64,000 nucleotides of DNA from Crocodylus rhombifer (Eukaryota; Chordata; Crocodylia; Crocodylidae), in contig JAVSML010001155.1 in NCBI GenBank assembly GCA_038503035.1, positions 694,910 to 758,909 of the forward strand, given 5' to 3'. Numbering within the stretch: the first letter of the stretch is position 1; each line of letters starts with the position of its first letter. Positions 36,602-45,879 of this stretch are shown in pieces. The notes below the pieces were generated by a model. It searched no databases, was not told where the DNA came from, and was given only the letters and a program-made list of their open reading frames with translations. The translations under genes and the position numbers were made by a program.

Positions 36602-39516
36602 ATGGCATTGACAATTGTTTCACTTAATATCAGAAGCATCTTAACATGGAAAAGATGGGAACAGATTGAACCAGCGTTGAACCAAGTAAGGACAGCTATA
36701 ATCTGCCTACAGGAATGTTGGTATACCAGGGCAGAGGGGTATAAACACTTTAAGAGAAGGTGGAGATGGGAAGAAACAATCAAGAGGTGACTTTGTGTTT
36801 GTAGCAAAGGAAATTGGGATAAGGAAGAAAGAAACCATACCTGTGGCCTTTAGGGATCACTGGATGCTGAAGATGGAAATGAGTTTTCATAAGAGTCCCA
36901 CGAGAAGGAAGGCGCTGTAGAAGTTAAATGTGCAGCAGGTACAAGATGAAGAGATGTCAAGTGCACATGAGACAGTAGGAGGGGTGGTGAACACTGAAGA
37001 AATATTTTGGGAATAGGAGAGAATGATGGATGATAGTGAAGAAGAGGATGGGAGAATTCTTCAGGAAGGAAGGCCAAAGATGCATGGAGAAAAGAACAAA
37101 AGAGCTACGACAGCTATATAGAAAGATGTGGGATCCGCTCAAGGAAGCTTCAGATGGAAGACAGGTGCGAGAAGAGCTAGAAGAAACAAGGCAAGAGGTA
37201 GGAACCTGGTTTAAAAGAAAGACAAGAGAGAAAATATTTTTAGCACAAGAACCTTAGGCTGGAGAAAATGAAGTGGTCCAGATATTTTTCTGCCAGAGTG
37301 AAGGTGGGCTGAAAGCAGTGAGGGAAGAATGTAGTGCCCAGGTAAAAAAGCAGGAAAAGGTGTTGGAGGCAATGAGAAGATTTTATGAAGAGCTGCACCA
37401 GAAGAAGGAAGATGGGTAGAAGAGGAAGGTTTTCTTGGAAGAGACTGAAAAGAAAGTAGAGGAGGAGGAAGCAAACAAGATGGAAGATAAGATAAGCTTA
37501 AAGGAAGTGGAGGAGTGTTTAAAAACTATGTAAAAGAGGGAAATCACCAGGAGCAGATGGACTGCCTGTGGACTTTTGCGAGACGGTTTAGGGCATGGGA
37601 AGGGATGGATATAGTGGAAGTGTTTGAGGAAACAGTGCAAACAGGAGAGGCAAGGAAAGATTTTGCAAGAGGCACTGTAATCTTACTCTTTAAGAAAGGG
37701 GAGAAGGAAATCCAGATGAACTGAAGACCGATTACACTCCTGAGTATGGATTATAAGTTAATGGCTAAGATGCTGACTTTGAGGATAAGGAAAAACCTTC
37801 AGTACCAGGTAGACAGATCTCCGAAGCAATCAGAGTGATCAGTAGGGCTGTGTGAAATTTTGCTCACAGTTTCATTCCAACACTGTTTTGACCAATTTCG
37901 AGGTTGAAACAGCAAAACTGGAATGAAACAAAGGCCATCAAAATAGCCTTGAAACAAAATGAGGTTGGTCAAAACGTTTTGAAAGTTGAAACGTTTTGAC
38001 CATAGGCTGGGGATGGGAAGTCAGTCCAGCTGGGCTGACTTCCCATCCCCTGTGCTACAGCCCTAGTGATCAGACATACACTCTCCCACATCCAAGAGAG
38101 GAAAATAAGCACAGTTATAGCAAACCTAGATTTAGAAAAACCATATGTCAGAGTGGACCATGATCCTATCTTTGAGGTGGTAGGAAAAATGGGGTTCCCA
38201 GAGAAATGTGTATGTTGGATAAAGTTTTTGTATAGAGAAGCAGAGTGAAGTCCAAATTAATGGGCACATAAGCAGGGCCTTTAAAATCCATACAGGGGTG
38301 TGACAAGGGTACTCCCTCTTGCCATTACTATTTGTGCACAGCATGACACTGTTAGAACAAAGAATAAGAAAAGACAAGAAGCAAAGTAAAGATAACGGGT
38401 GCGGGAGAGGTAAAATATGTACTATACATAAATGATATAAATGTAGTAGTTAGAGTTAGACTTTTAATGGAAAGGGTGCTAAAGCATGCTAAGCATATGG
38501 AGAAGCAATGGGGGCTAAACTAAATAGCTCAAAAGCATGATAATGGGAGTGGGGGACTGGAAGCACTTGGAGAAGTTGGGCCTTCAAATAGGAGAGAGAG
38601 AAATTGGAGTGCTAGGGATGGCTTCTGAAGGGAAAGGTAATACAGCATCGGAAAAGGTGACAGAGAGGTCATGGCAAATACTTTGGTTATAGTCTGGAAG
38701 GACACTGTCCTTTGCCAGAAAAGTGGCGGCATTTAAGGCTGTGCTTAGTCTATATACTGCTGGTTACTCTGTGTATGGGAATTGTAGTCCCTGTGGCATG
38801 GTGGCAGATAGCAAAAGTACAGACTGAAATATATCTGTTCTTCAGGAGTGCCAGGACAGAGGTTGGCTAGAGCTGAACTGTACAAAATAAGAGAAATAGG
38901 GGGTGCTGGACTTGGAATTGTTTGTCTGCGTGAAATATGTAAGTGCAATATGCAAAGCAGTGACGAAGGGAGAGGGGAAAGCAGAGCATATCACCTGATT
39001 TCATGCAGCTGCAAATCTGCAGAAATAGGGAGCACATCAGAAATCTTTGAAGAGTCCATGGGCATGGCAACCACTGATTCATTACATCAGGATGGAAGGA
39101 TCCATACCAAGGTATAAAATAGAGAAGGTAGGGCTGGAGGTCCTGAAGGATCATAAGAAGCTGATGAAAATGGGAAGGGATAGAGACAGGATGGCACCAG
39201 TGGGAAACATCACAGAAGGACGAGTGAAGAAGGTGTGGGGAGCAGCAGCAAGTAAACAACTAGAAGGTGAACATGCTGACCTCCCATGGATGGTTGTAAG
39301 AAATATCTTGCCAATGAGCAAAGTGCAACACAGGTGGGACTTGGAGAAATGGTGGGACATGGGTGTTTAAGGGGCTGGTTTTCACAGAAAGAGAGTGCCT
39401 GAAACTGGGACTGCATGAACTGAAATACTAGGTCAATCAGGGCCAAGAAGAGATCAGAGAGGAAGAGGTGGAGAAGCAGTGGATGAAAAAGGACTGGACA
39501 CACTTGTTTCACTAAA
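36602..39516 (+). pseudogene. Tx1-like ORF2 (endonuclease-reverse transcriptase), broken
   Basis: ORF2 normally nicks DNA and copies the element RNA at the nick. The start at 36602 reads MALTIVSLNIRS and soon LQEC, the beginning of an APE-type endonuclease fold. The frame is then lost. RT landmarks follow in several frames: a 'KSPGADGLP' segment near 37540; LDLEK with RVDHD after the hAT insertion, near 38120-38165; a 'QG...LLPLLF' segment near 38300; and YIND at 38425-38436 where the catalytic Y/F-A-D-D box should be. The A-to-I and D-to-N changes there would remove a metal-binding aspartate. The C-terminal region ends near 39516. A 223-bp hAT element interrupts the RT domain. The whole is inactive. 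Confidence 0.72.
37843..38065. mobile_element. Small hAT element inserted in Tx1 ORF2, perfect 8-bp duplication
   Basis: Identical GTGATCAG flanks lie at 37835-37842 and 38066-38073. Ends TAGGGCTGTGTGAAATTTTG and CTACAGCCCTA match those of the 1.07-kb element at 1158-2226. The right part contains a perfect hairpin: 16-bp arms at 38009-38024 and 38035-38050 around a 10-nt loop. At 223 bp it has none of the GC-rich interior of its relative. Confidence 0.92.
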
Positions 39517-39796
39517 CCAACAGAGAGGACTGATGGGAAGGATAGGGAGTCTCAGGTGGTTACTGCAGTAACAGTTTTTCATGGGGGGGCTGTATGAAGA
39601 AAAAGATTTCTATAAGGGTTCATTTTTATGGCAGGTTGATATATGTTGTTTAAAGGTTTAATATATGCAGGAGTATGTTTTTGATATGTAGTTGTTTCTG
39701 TGATACAAAGTCTTGGTAAAACAAGGGTGCTCAGTATGCCTAGCTTTGCAAAGATAGGGTGGTAGGTATATTTTTTAATATTTGTAAAAAAAAAAA

Positions 39797-40170
39797 TACA
39801 GTTACCATCAATATCTTGTATATCAGTATATTTTGGCTAATATCAAATGTGGCATTTTTGGCATCAGCAGTTTCAGGGCTGGCTTTGGTCCTCCCAGTGC
39901 TGGTCTGGTATTGCAGTACCTCCAGGCCCGGTGCTAGTTACCTGCAGATGGAACACCTGCCTGTTCTTTTTAAGGGCCCAAATCATAAATAAATGAATAA
40001 ATACAGGTTCCCATCAGTATTTTTGGCACCAGGAGAGGGTGTCGGAGCTCGCTCTGGCCTCTCCAAGTGCCAATGTGGTATTACAGTACTCTCCAACCTG
40101 GTGCTCATTCCCTCCTTTGGGAGTATGTGCCCATTCTGTTTAAGACACACACACAGCGTTCCCATTAGTG
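39797..40170. repeat. Diverged tandem repeat, units of about 150-210 bp
   Basis: Units start near 39797, 40007 and 40156 with 'GTTCCCATCAGTATTTTTGG'-like sequence. They share 'GTATTGCAGTAC' / 'GTATTACAGTAC' and 'CCCGGTGCTAG' / 'CCTGGTGCTCA' segments. It directly follows the Tx1 tail. Its origin is unknown. Confidence 0.5.
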
Positions 40171-40334
40171 TGTTTGCCCAATATGGGCCATGTGTTATAT
40201 GGGCATGCTGAACATAAGATGCATTCAGTCAACTTTATAGCGGGTTTCCAAGGCTGGGCACATAGAGCTTTGGCAGCAGTTTAATGATAGCTAATGCATT
40301 TAATGCGGGGGAGGCGGCGTTTGTTGGTATGAGA

Positions 40335-40610
40335 ATATGTTATGGTATGCGATGATGCTGTAGTCTTGTGCTCACTCAGAAGCAGACCTCCAGGCAATCA
40401 TTGATGTCTTTACTGAGGCATACAAGAAAATGGGACTGACGCTTAGCTTTAGAAGACTAAGGTCCTCCATCAACAAGCTCTTAATGAGCAGCCTCCAGCT
40501 CCAGTAATTTTGATTCATGGCGAGACTCTGGAGACTGTTGAATATTTCCCATACCTTGGAAGCCATTTCTCAAAACACATACAAGATGCATTTCCAGCTA
40601 AAATATTACA
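40335..40610 (+). pseudogene. Non-LTR reverse-transcriptase fragment
   Basis: In three frames the stretch encodes, in order: VCDDAVVL at 40345, a decayed Y-A-D-D catalytic box; HSEADLQAIIDVFTEAYKKM with GLTL; KTKVLHQ; and VEYFPYLGSHFS. This order (palm motif with DD, 'KTKV', then 'FPYLGS') is typical of the thumb side of non-LTR RTs. It differs from both the CR1 and the Tx1 elements nearby, so a third LINE family is represented; I cannot name the clade with confidence. One frameshift follows the DD box and another falls near KTKV. No other domain survives. Confidence 0.68.
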
Positions 40611-41148
40611 GAAGTTTCAGTGGCTTAGCACTTCAGCATAATAATTGTATTTTTGTCAGCATAGCACTGTATAAAAGACAGTGCTAATTAAAACAATAGA
40701 AATGAGCAAAATGTAACCTGGGTTATTAAAAGTTTCATCAATAAATAGTGTGAGTCTATAATAATATTTAAAGAAACATTTAGCATTTAACATATGCATA
40801 TTCACAACACCAAACATATATATGAAAATATAATTTTGGGGGGGGATTTTAGAGTCATTTAAGAGAATACTGAGGTGTATGAGTATACTTTCTATTTTAA
40901 CATCATCATCTATCAAAGTGTGCAATCAATGCTATTAAAGTAGCATTGATTTTAAGGACTTACTTAAAAATGTATATATGATATATACTTGCATGTGAAG
41001 CAAACAACTGTTATCACAGTTTTCCATTTTTTTTGTCTGTCATATTTTTTCTTTCAAATATAAGAAGAATTACCAAATAGAGACAAAGCTAAATATTAGA
41101 GGATTAATTTAGTCCTATATAAGGAGCCAGTACAAGGCCTATGTGCCA
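40611..41148. other. Unique AT-rich sequence, no gene seen
   Basis: No supported gene or repeat. Confidence 0.5.
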
Positions 41149-41151
41149 CTT

Positions 41152-41387
41152 GGGCATATCTACACGTTGCTCTATGGCGACGTTGTTACTGTGCCATTAC
41201 AGTAACCACCTGTACTGCGCTGTATGTACGGCGCATGGTTTTTAGCAGATACTTTGCCGTAGTGGTGCACCATAATAGGGAAGTGCACTGCTATGGCAAA
41301 GTAGCCGCTGGTCATATGTAGACACTCATGGATGCTATGTCACCATAGCGCATTACTATGGTGACGTAGCGTCGCGTAGACGCGCCC
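41152..41387. mobile_element. MITE, GGGC-ATATCTACACG ends, 3-bp duplication
   Basis: Left end GGGCATATCTACACG and right end CGTAGACGCGCCC are inverted copies; CTT flanks both sides (41149-41151 and 41388-41390). The interior consists of short inverted motifs such as CTATGGCGACG and CTATGGTGACGTAG. The 3-bp duplication is compatible with the PIF/Harbinger superfamily. No coding capacity. Confidence 0.78.
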
Positions 41388-41390
41388 CTT

Positions 41391-42470
41391 GTGTACAGCT
41401 GAAATGAGACTTATATACACTTTGTTGTACTCTCTTCATGAAGAACATTCAGACCTAAGGTTTTTCTGCATCATGCGCACACAGAGGGCCCAGGGCAGTT
41501 TGTGTGAATCCAGCAAGGGTCTGTTTTCCTTTCTTTCCACATCTGCTCAGGTATTAGTAACACCCAGTAGAAAACGGCGGCTGTGAGGGGAGGTATGGAG
41601 GCCATAGAGCAGAGTGCTCAGCCTCCCACAGATTTCTCTCTTGTGTGTTTTTCCCCATGTTTACTCCTTCCTATTTCCATGGTGGTTTCGGAGATGGAGG
41701 TAGGCAGCAGCATCCAGCAGTTGGAGGCTTGGGAGAGCGTCAAATCTTAGATGGGCTGGAGGCCCTGACTGAAGTCTGGCGGACCTGAACCCAATAGAGT
41801 TGAAGCCCCAGCCAAGGACAGAGGGAGAGAGTGAACAAGAGAAGGGCACATCCTCGTGCTCCCCAGTCAGGCCAGTAGCCAGGAAAGGAAGAGGGGAGGG
41901 GAAGTGAGGCATCCTCAGCTAGACTGGTTATCTAGAGGCAGCCTCTTAAACAACATAGTAACTACAACACCAAGGTATGGCAGGAAGGAGAGAGGAGCCA
42001 GATTAGGGATTGGGGAAGGCAGATAGGTGCTGTCCAGCCACCAGGCACCCATGGAGGTGCACCCTGTCTCAGCTGAAAAAACCCGTCATGCCCTGTTCAC
42101 TGTCCCTTTCAGCATCCACACTCTGCCATTGTGTGTCACAAGATTATGGTCCAATTCAGTAAATTGGCAGTTCTTGTGTTCTTTTGTGTTTGAAACGTCT
42201 TTTTCTTTTGACATTTTTGCTAATTTATACCAAAAAGAAAAAGACCAAAAATTAAAGAAGTGAAAGCTACATGAATTCCTTCAGTACTTTCAGTTGACCG
42301 TATCTGAATATTTTTGGATGATTGATTCATAGAAAAAAAATTAAGAATTTGACTTTTGTCCCAGTTTATGACAGGAAAATTGTTTGAAAACTATGCTTTC
42401 CATGGGACAGGAAACCTCATTTCTTGCCTGTTTCTAATGGTTTGTCCTTTGTTTTTCATTACTGATGCAT
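41391..42470. other. Mostly unique sequence, no gene seen
   Basis: A GC-rich purine-biased stretch at 41580-42060 has no recognisable motif and no defined ends. No supported gene. Confidence 0.45.
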
Positions 42471-42574
42471 GTTTACCAGGCAAAGAAAGGCAATGCTGAA
42501 AGGGCCCGTCTCTCTGCAGGGCCCTTCTCCCTCAGGCCATCACCACCCAGTAGTCTGCAGGAGGCAAATGGAGG

Positions 42575-43240
42575 ATGGTCACCTCCAGGGCCAGGTGGCA
42601 TTGCAGGCGGCACGTAGCTGCATCAACTGTCACCCCAGTACAACTGGGGAACAGGTATGCGGCCCTGGCAGCGCCGAAGGAGACTGGGCATGAGGAAGGA
42701 GGAAGGGAGAAAGCCACGCTCTCATCCAGCAAGCTGACATCCGTACCAACTGAGCAGCACCCAGTGACCCAGAGGAAGAGACGTTGGTTTATCGTCATAG
42801 GGGACTCCCTCCTCAGAGAAACAGAGGGACCCATCCGCCACATGGACCCCAATGTGAGAGAAGTGTATTGTCTCCCAGGAGCCAAGATTAGGGACATCAC
42901 AGGGAAGATCACTGACCTCATCCGGCCTTCCGACTACTATCCTATGGTCCTCATCCATGTGGGAACCAATGATGTGGCCCTGAGTAGTCCAGACCAGATC
43001 ATGGATGACTATGTGGTTCTGGGGGCCAAGCTTAGAGAGTTGGGGGCCCAGGTGGTCTTTTCGTCCCTCCTCCCGGTTAGTGGAGGCCGTCAGTGGCAGA
43101 GTGCCTGCATCCGAGAGGTGAACTGGCACCTCCGGAGTTGGTGTCGTCATGCCGGATTTGGCTTCCTGGACCACGACGTGCACTTCAGAGCAGAGGGTGT
43201 CCTGGGGCATGATGGTCTCCATCTCTCCCCCAAAGGTAAG
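42575..43240 (+). pseudogene. CR1 ORF1 with GDSL/SGNH esterase-like domain, interrupted
   Basis: CR1 ORF1 proteins carry a hydrolase-like domain of the SGNH family with an unclear role in retrotransposition. Here one open frame runs from about 42575. It contains the IVIGDSLLRE block with the nucleophile serine at 42806-42808, HVGTND near 42956-42973, and a C-terminal DGLHLS holding the expected Asp and His at 43211-43222. So the Ser, Asn, Asp and His positions of the family are all present. The frame is broken after LSPKGK by the antisense CR1 insertion; the host sequence resumes at about 43694 with codons for RVFLLAS. The upstream 5' part (42480-42575) lies in another frame and has Cys/His pairs. 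Confidence 0.82.
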
Positions 43241-43693
43241 AGTTTCATAGATTTCATAGATTTCATAGACATTAGGGCTGGAAGGGACCTCGGGAGATCA
43301 TCGAGTCCAGCCCCCTGCCCAAAGGGCAGGAAGTCAGCTGGGGTCATAGGATCCCAGCAAGATAAGCATCCAATTTACTTTTGAAGGTGTTCAATGTAGG
43401 TGCTTGAACCACCTCCGACGGCAGGATGTTCCAGACCTTGGGGGCTCAGACAGTAAAGAAATTCTTCCTTATATCCAGCCTGAAACGGTCTTGCAGGAGT
43501 TTGTGACCGTTCGACCTCGTCATCCCTCGGGGCACTCTGGTGAACAAACGTTCCCCCAGATCCTGGTGGTCACCCCGGTAAACTTATAGGTGGCCATCAA
43601 ATCACCCCTGAGCCTGCGCTTTTCCAGGCTAAAGAGTCCCATGGCTCTCAGCCTGTCATCGTAAGATCTGTTTTGCTGACCTCTGATCATGCG
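43241..43693 (-). mobile_element. Antisense CR1 3' end inserted in the CR1 ORF1
   Basis: Read on the minus strand it encodes the last part of CR1 ORF2 (ERLFTRVPRGMTRS, DRFRLDIRKNFFTV, WNILPSEVV, FKSKLDAYLAGIL then stop), a short untranslated region, and a tandem 'CTATGAAAT' tail at 43244-43269. It is 5'-truncated, as most CR1 copies are. It is less damaged than its host and therefore younger. Its consensus resembles the crocodilian CR1 type from memory. Confidence 0.88.
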
Positions 43694-43724
43694 CGTTTTC
43701 TTACTGGCTAGTTGACCTCCTCTG

Positions 43725-44965
43725 GTGGGCTTTAAACTAAGTTCTTCGGGGCATGGGTATCCACAGGAGCAAGAGAAAACTCAACTGGGTGTAGGACCTG
43801 CCCAGGTAAGAGCTCAGGTATATACCAAGGGACCAGTTGTGTCTCAGGAAGGCGGGGGGGCCAGGGCTGTCTCGGGGGGATTAAGGTGTTTCTTCACTAA
43901 CGCAAGAAGCATGGGGAACAAGCAGGAGGAGCTTGCTCTCTTGCTTGCAAGTAGTAAAATTGACCTGGTTGGCTTAGTGGAGACATGGTGGGATGAAACT
44001 TTTGACTGGGCAGTAGACATAGAGGGCTATAGGTTGTTTAGAAGAGATAGGAAGGGGAAAAAAGGTGTGGGGGTTGCGTTCTATGTTAGGGAACAGTATA
44101 CCAGTTCTACCTTCCAAATGGGACCAGAGGAAGGCTTAACTGAGACCCTGTGGGTCAAACTTCAAGGAGGGTTGGGGGAGAGGGATCTGGTGGTAGGGGT
44201 TTACTACAGGCCACCACCTCAGGAGGAAGAGATGGATCTGGAATTTTCCAGGCAGCTTGGGGAGGCCGTGTGTGCAAAGGATTTTGTGATCATGGGTGAT
44301 ATGAGCTACCCTAACATCAACAGGTCTAGCCACTCACGAAGGTTCCTGACATGCGTACAGGACCTATATCTTGTGCAGGAGGTACACGTCCCTACTAGAG
44401 AAAACGCCATACTGGATCTGGTGTTAGCCTCTGGGGATGACCTGGTGCGAGAGATGCTAGTACAAGGGAGCCTAGGGGACAGTGATCATGAAATGATCCA
44501 GTTTGCTATTCAGAGAGAGGTGGGGTGGGTAACTAGCAGAGCGCAAATGCTGGACTTTAGGAAAGCCAACTTTGATGTGCTCAGGGCAGTAGTCAGGGAG
44601 GCACTCAGAGCCCAGGGAGTAGCTAGTATGGGAGTCCAGGAAAAGTGGTCCTTCCTCAAGGAGGCTATCCTTGGGGCGCAGCAGGATGCAATACCTCTGG
44701 CAGGCATAGGGTCCAAGAAACCTACATGGCTGAGCATGGCTATCCAGGCTGGCCTGAGGGCAAAGAAAAAAAGTGTATTGGCTGTGGAAGCAGGGGGCAG
44801 GGACAAAGGAGGAGTACACCTCCCGGACCTGAGCTTGTAGGGATTTGTTAAGGAAGGCTAAAGCAGCACTAGAGCTTAGATTAGCTTCTGGGATTAATGA
44901 TAACCAAAAGTCCTTTTTCAAGTATATAGGTAGCAAGAAGAAGTCTCGGGGTAACATTGGACCTG
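43725..44965 (+). pseudogene. CR1 ORF2, N-terminal part: APE endonuclease
   Basis: This region nicks target DNA in active elements. A long open frame (to the stop at 44840) contains TNARSMGNKQEEL, then DLVGLVETWWDE, GYRLFRRDRKGKKGVGVAFY, VVGVYYRPP, VIMGDMSYPNI, and GSLGDSDHEMI. These are the APE-fold landmarks in order, including the catalytic E of 'VETWWDE' and the terminal SDHE. 'GDMSYPNI' replaces the usual G-D-F-N, so the active-site asparagine is altered. After the stop, the next ~100 bases carry FFKYIGSKKKSRGNIGP in a shifted frame, the linker before the RT. No start ATG is obvious. Confidence 0.82.
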
Positions 44966-45797
44966 GATGAGGGTGTGGAGAGCACCCTATTCAAGTTTGC
45001 TGATGACACCAAGCTGTGGGGGAAAGTGAATCCACCGGCAGGCAGGGACCGTATCCAGGCAGACCTGGATAGGTTGGAGAAGTGGGCGGATCTGAACAGG
45101 ATGCGGTTCAACAAGGACAAGTGCAGGGTGCTGCACCTGGGGAGAAGGAACCAGCATTATGGTTATAGGTTAGGGGCTGACCCTCTCAGCAGCACAGAGG
45201 CAGACAGGGATCCTGGAGTCATGACTGACTCCAGGATGAATATGAGTCGCCAATGCGACGAAGCAGTAGGCAGAGCCAACCGCACCCTGTCCTGCATCAA
45301 CGGGGCATCACTACCAGGTCCAGAGAGGTCTTGCTCCCCCTCTATGCAGCGCTGGTCAGGCTGCAGCTGGAGTCCTGTGTCCAGTGCTGGGCACCGCACT
45401 TCAAGAAGGACGTGGAGAACCTGGAGAGGGTCCAGAGGAGGCCACTCGTATGGCTGGGGGCCTCCATGGCCAGCACTATGAAGAGAGGCTGAGGGACCTG
45501 AATCTCTTCAGTCTCCGCAAAAGGAGACTGAGGGGAGATCTTGTGGCTGCCTGCAACCTTATCAGGGGCCAGCAGCAGGGACTCAGGGAAAGTCTGTTCA
45601 CCAGGGCCCCCCTTGGAGTCACCAGGAACAGTGGCCACAAGCTGAGGGAGGATAGGTTTAGGTTAGATATTAGGAAGAACTACTTCACAGTAAGGGCGGC
45701 CAGAGCCTGGAATAGGCTGCCCAGAGAGGTGGTGCTCTCACCTTCCCTGGAGATCTTCAAGAGGAGACTGGATAGGCACCTGGCTGGGGTCTTATGA
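44965..45797 (+). pseudogene. CR1 ORF2, C-terminal RT remnant
   Basis: It resumes with DLDEGVESTLFKFADDTKLW: the RT catalytic F-A-D-D is intact, but everything between the linker and this point is missing. Downstream are LEKWADLNRMRFNKDKCRVL and the thumb region, then a frameshift near 45290 ([36 protein letters not shown]). A second frameshift lies near 45460, followed by [20 protein letters not shown] through DRFRLDIRKNYFTV to the stop at 45797. With the RT fingers and most of the palm missing it cannot polymerise. Confidence 0.85.
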
Positions 45798-45879
45798 CCC
45801 CTCCCACCCCCAGTGCTCCTTCCTGCCCATGGAGGGGGGTCGGACTAAAGCCTTTTAAGTTGGATTCTAATTTGAGAAC

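Larger units (their letters stand above)
34870..39796 (+). mobile_element. Tx1-clade non-LTR retrotransposon, near full length, inactive
   Basis: Two successive degraded coding regions occupy this block. The first ends in CCHC zinc knuckles; the second carries an APE-like endonuclease start followed by reverse-transcriptase motifs. That arrangement fits the Tx1 clade, sister to L1; vertebrate L1 ORF1 lacks zinc knuckles. The sense strand is strikingly purine-rich throughout. An 11-A run at 39786-39796 after about 270 bp of untranslated sequence is the likely 3' end. Frameshifts, stops and a hAT insertion (37843-38065) show it is dead. The 5' boundary, near the A-rich tail of the preceding fragment, is approximate. 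Confidence 0.75.
42480..45870 (+). mobile_element. CR1 LINE, internally deleted and interrupted
   Basis: ORF1 (GDSL/SGNH type) and ORF2 (endonuclease, then RT C-terminal half) occur in the standard CR1 order. An opposite-strand CR1 tail is inserted at 43241-43693. About two-thirds of the reverse transcriptase is missing at a junction near 44965. The 3' untranslated region stops near 45870 without the usual short tandem tail, so the end is truncated or decayed. Frameshifts near 45290 and 45460 confirm that it is dead. Confidence 0.88.

Noticed and set aside
42722..43222. 166-codon minus-strand open frame
   Set aside because: Exactly opposite the CR1 ORF1 SGNH domain, which has clear family motifs on the plus strand.
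43404..43589. Plus-strand open frame inside the CR1
   Set aside because: It is the antisense of the nested CR1 ORF2 C-terminus.
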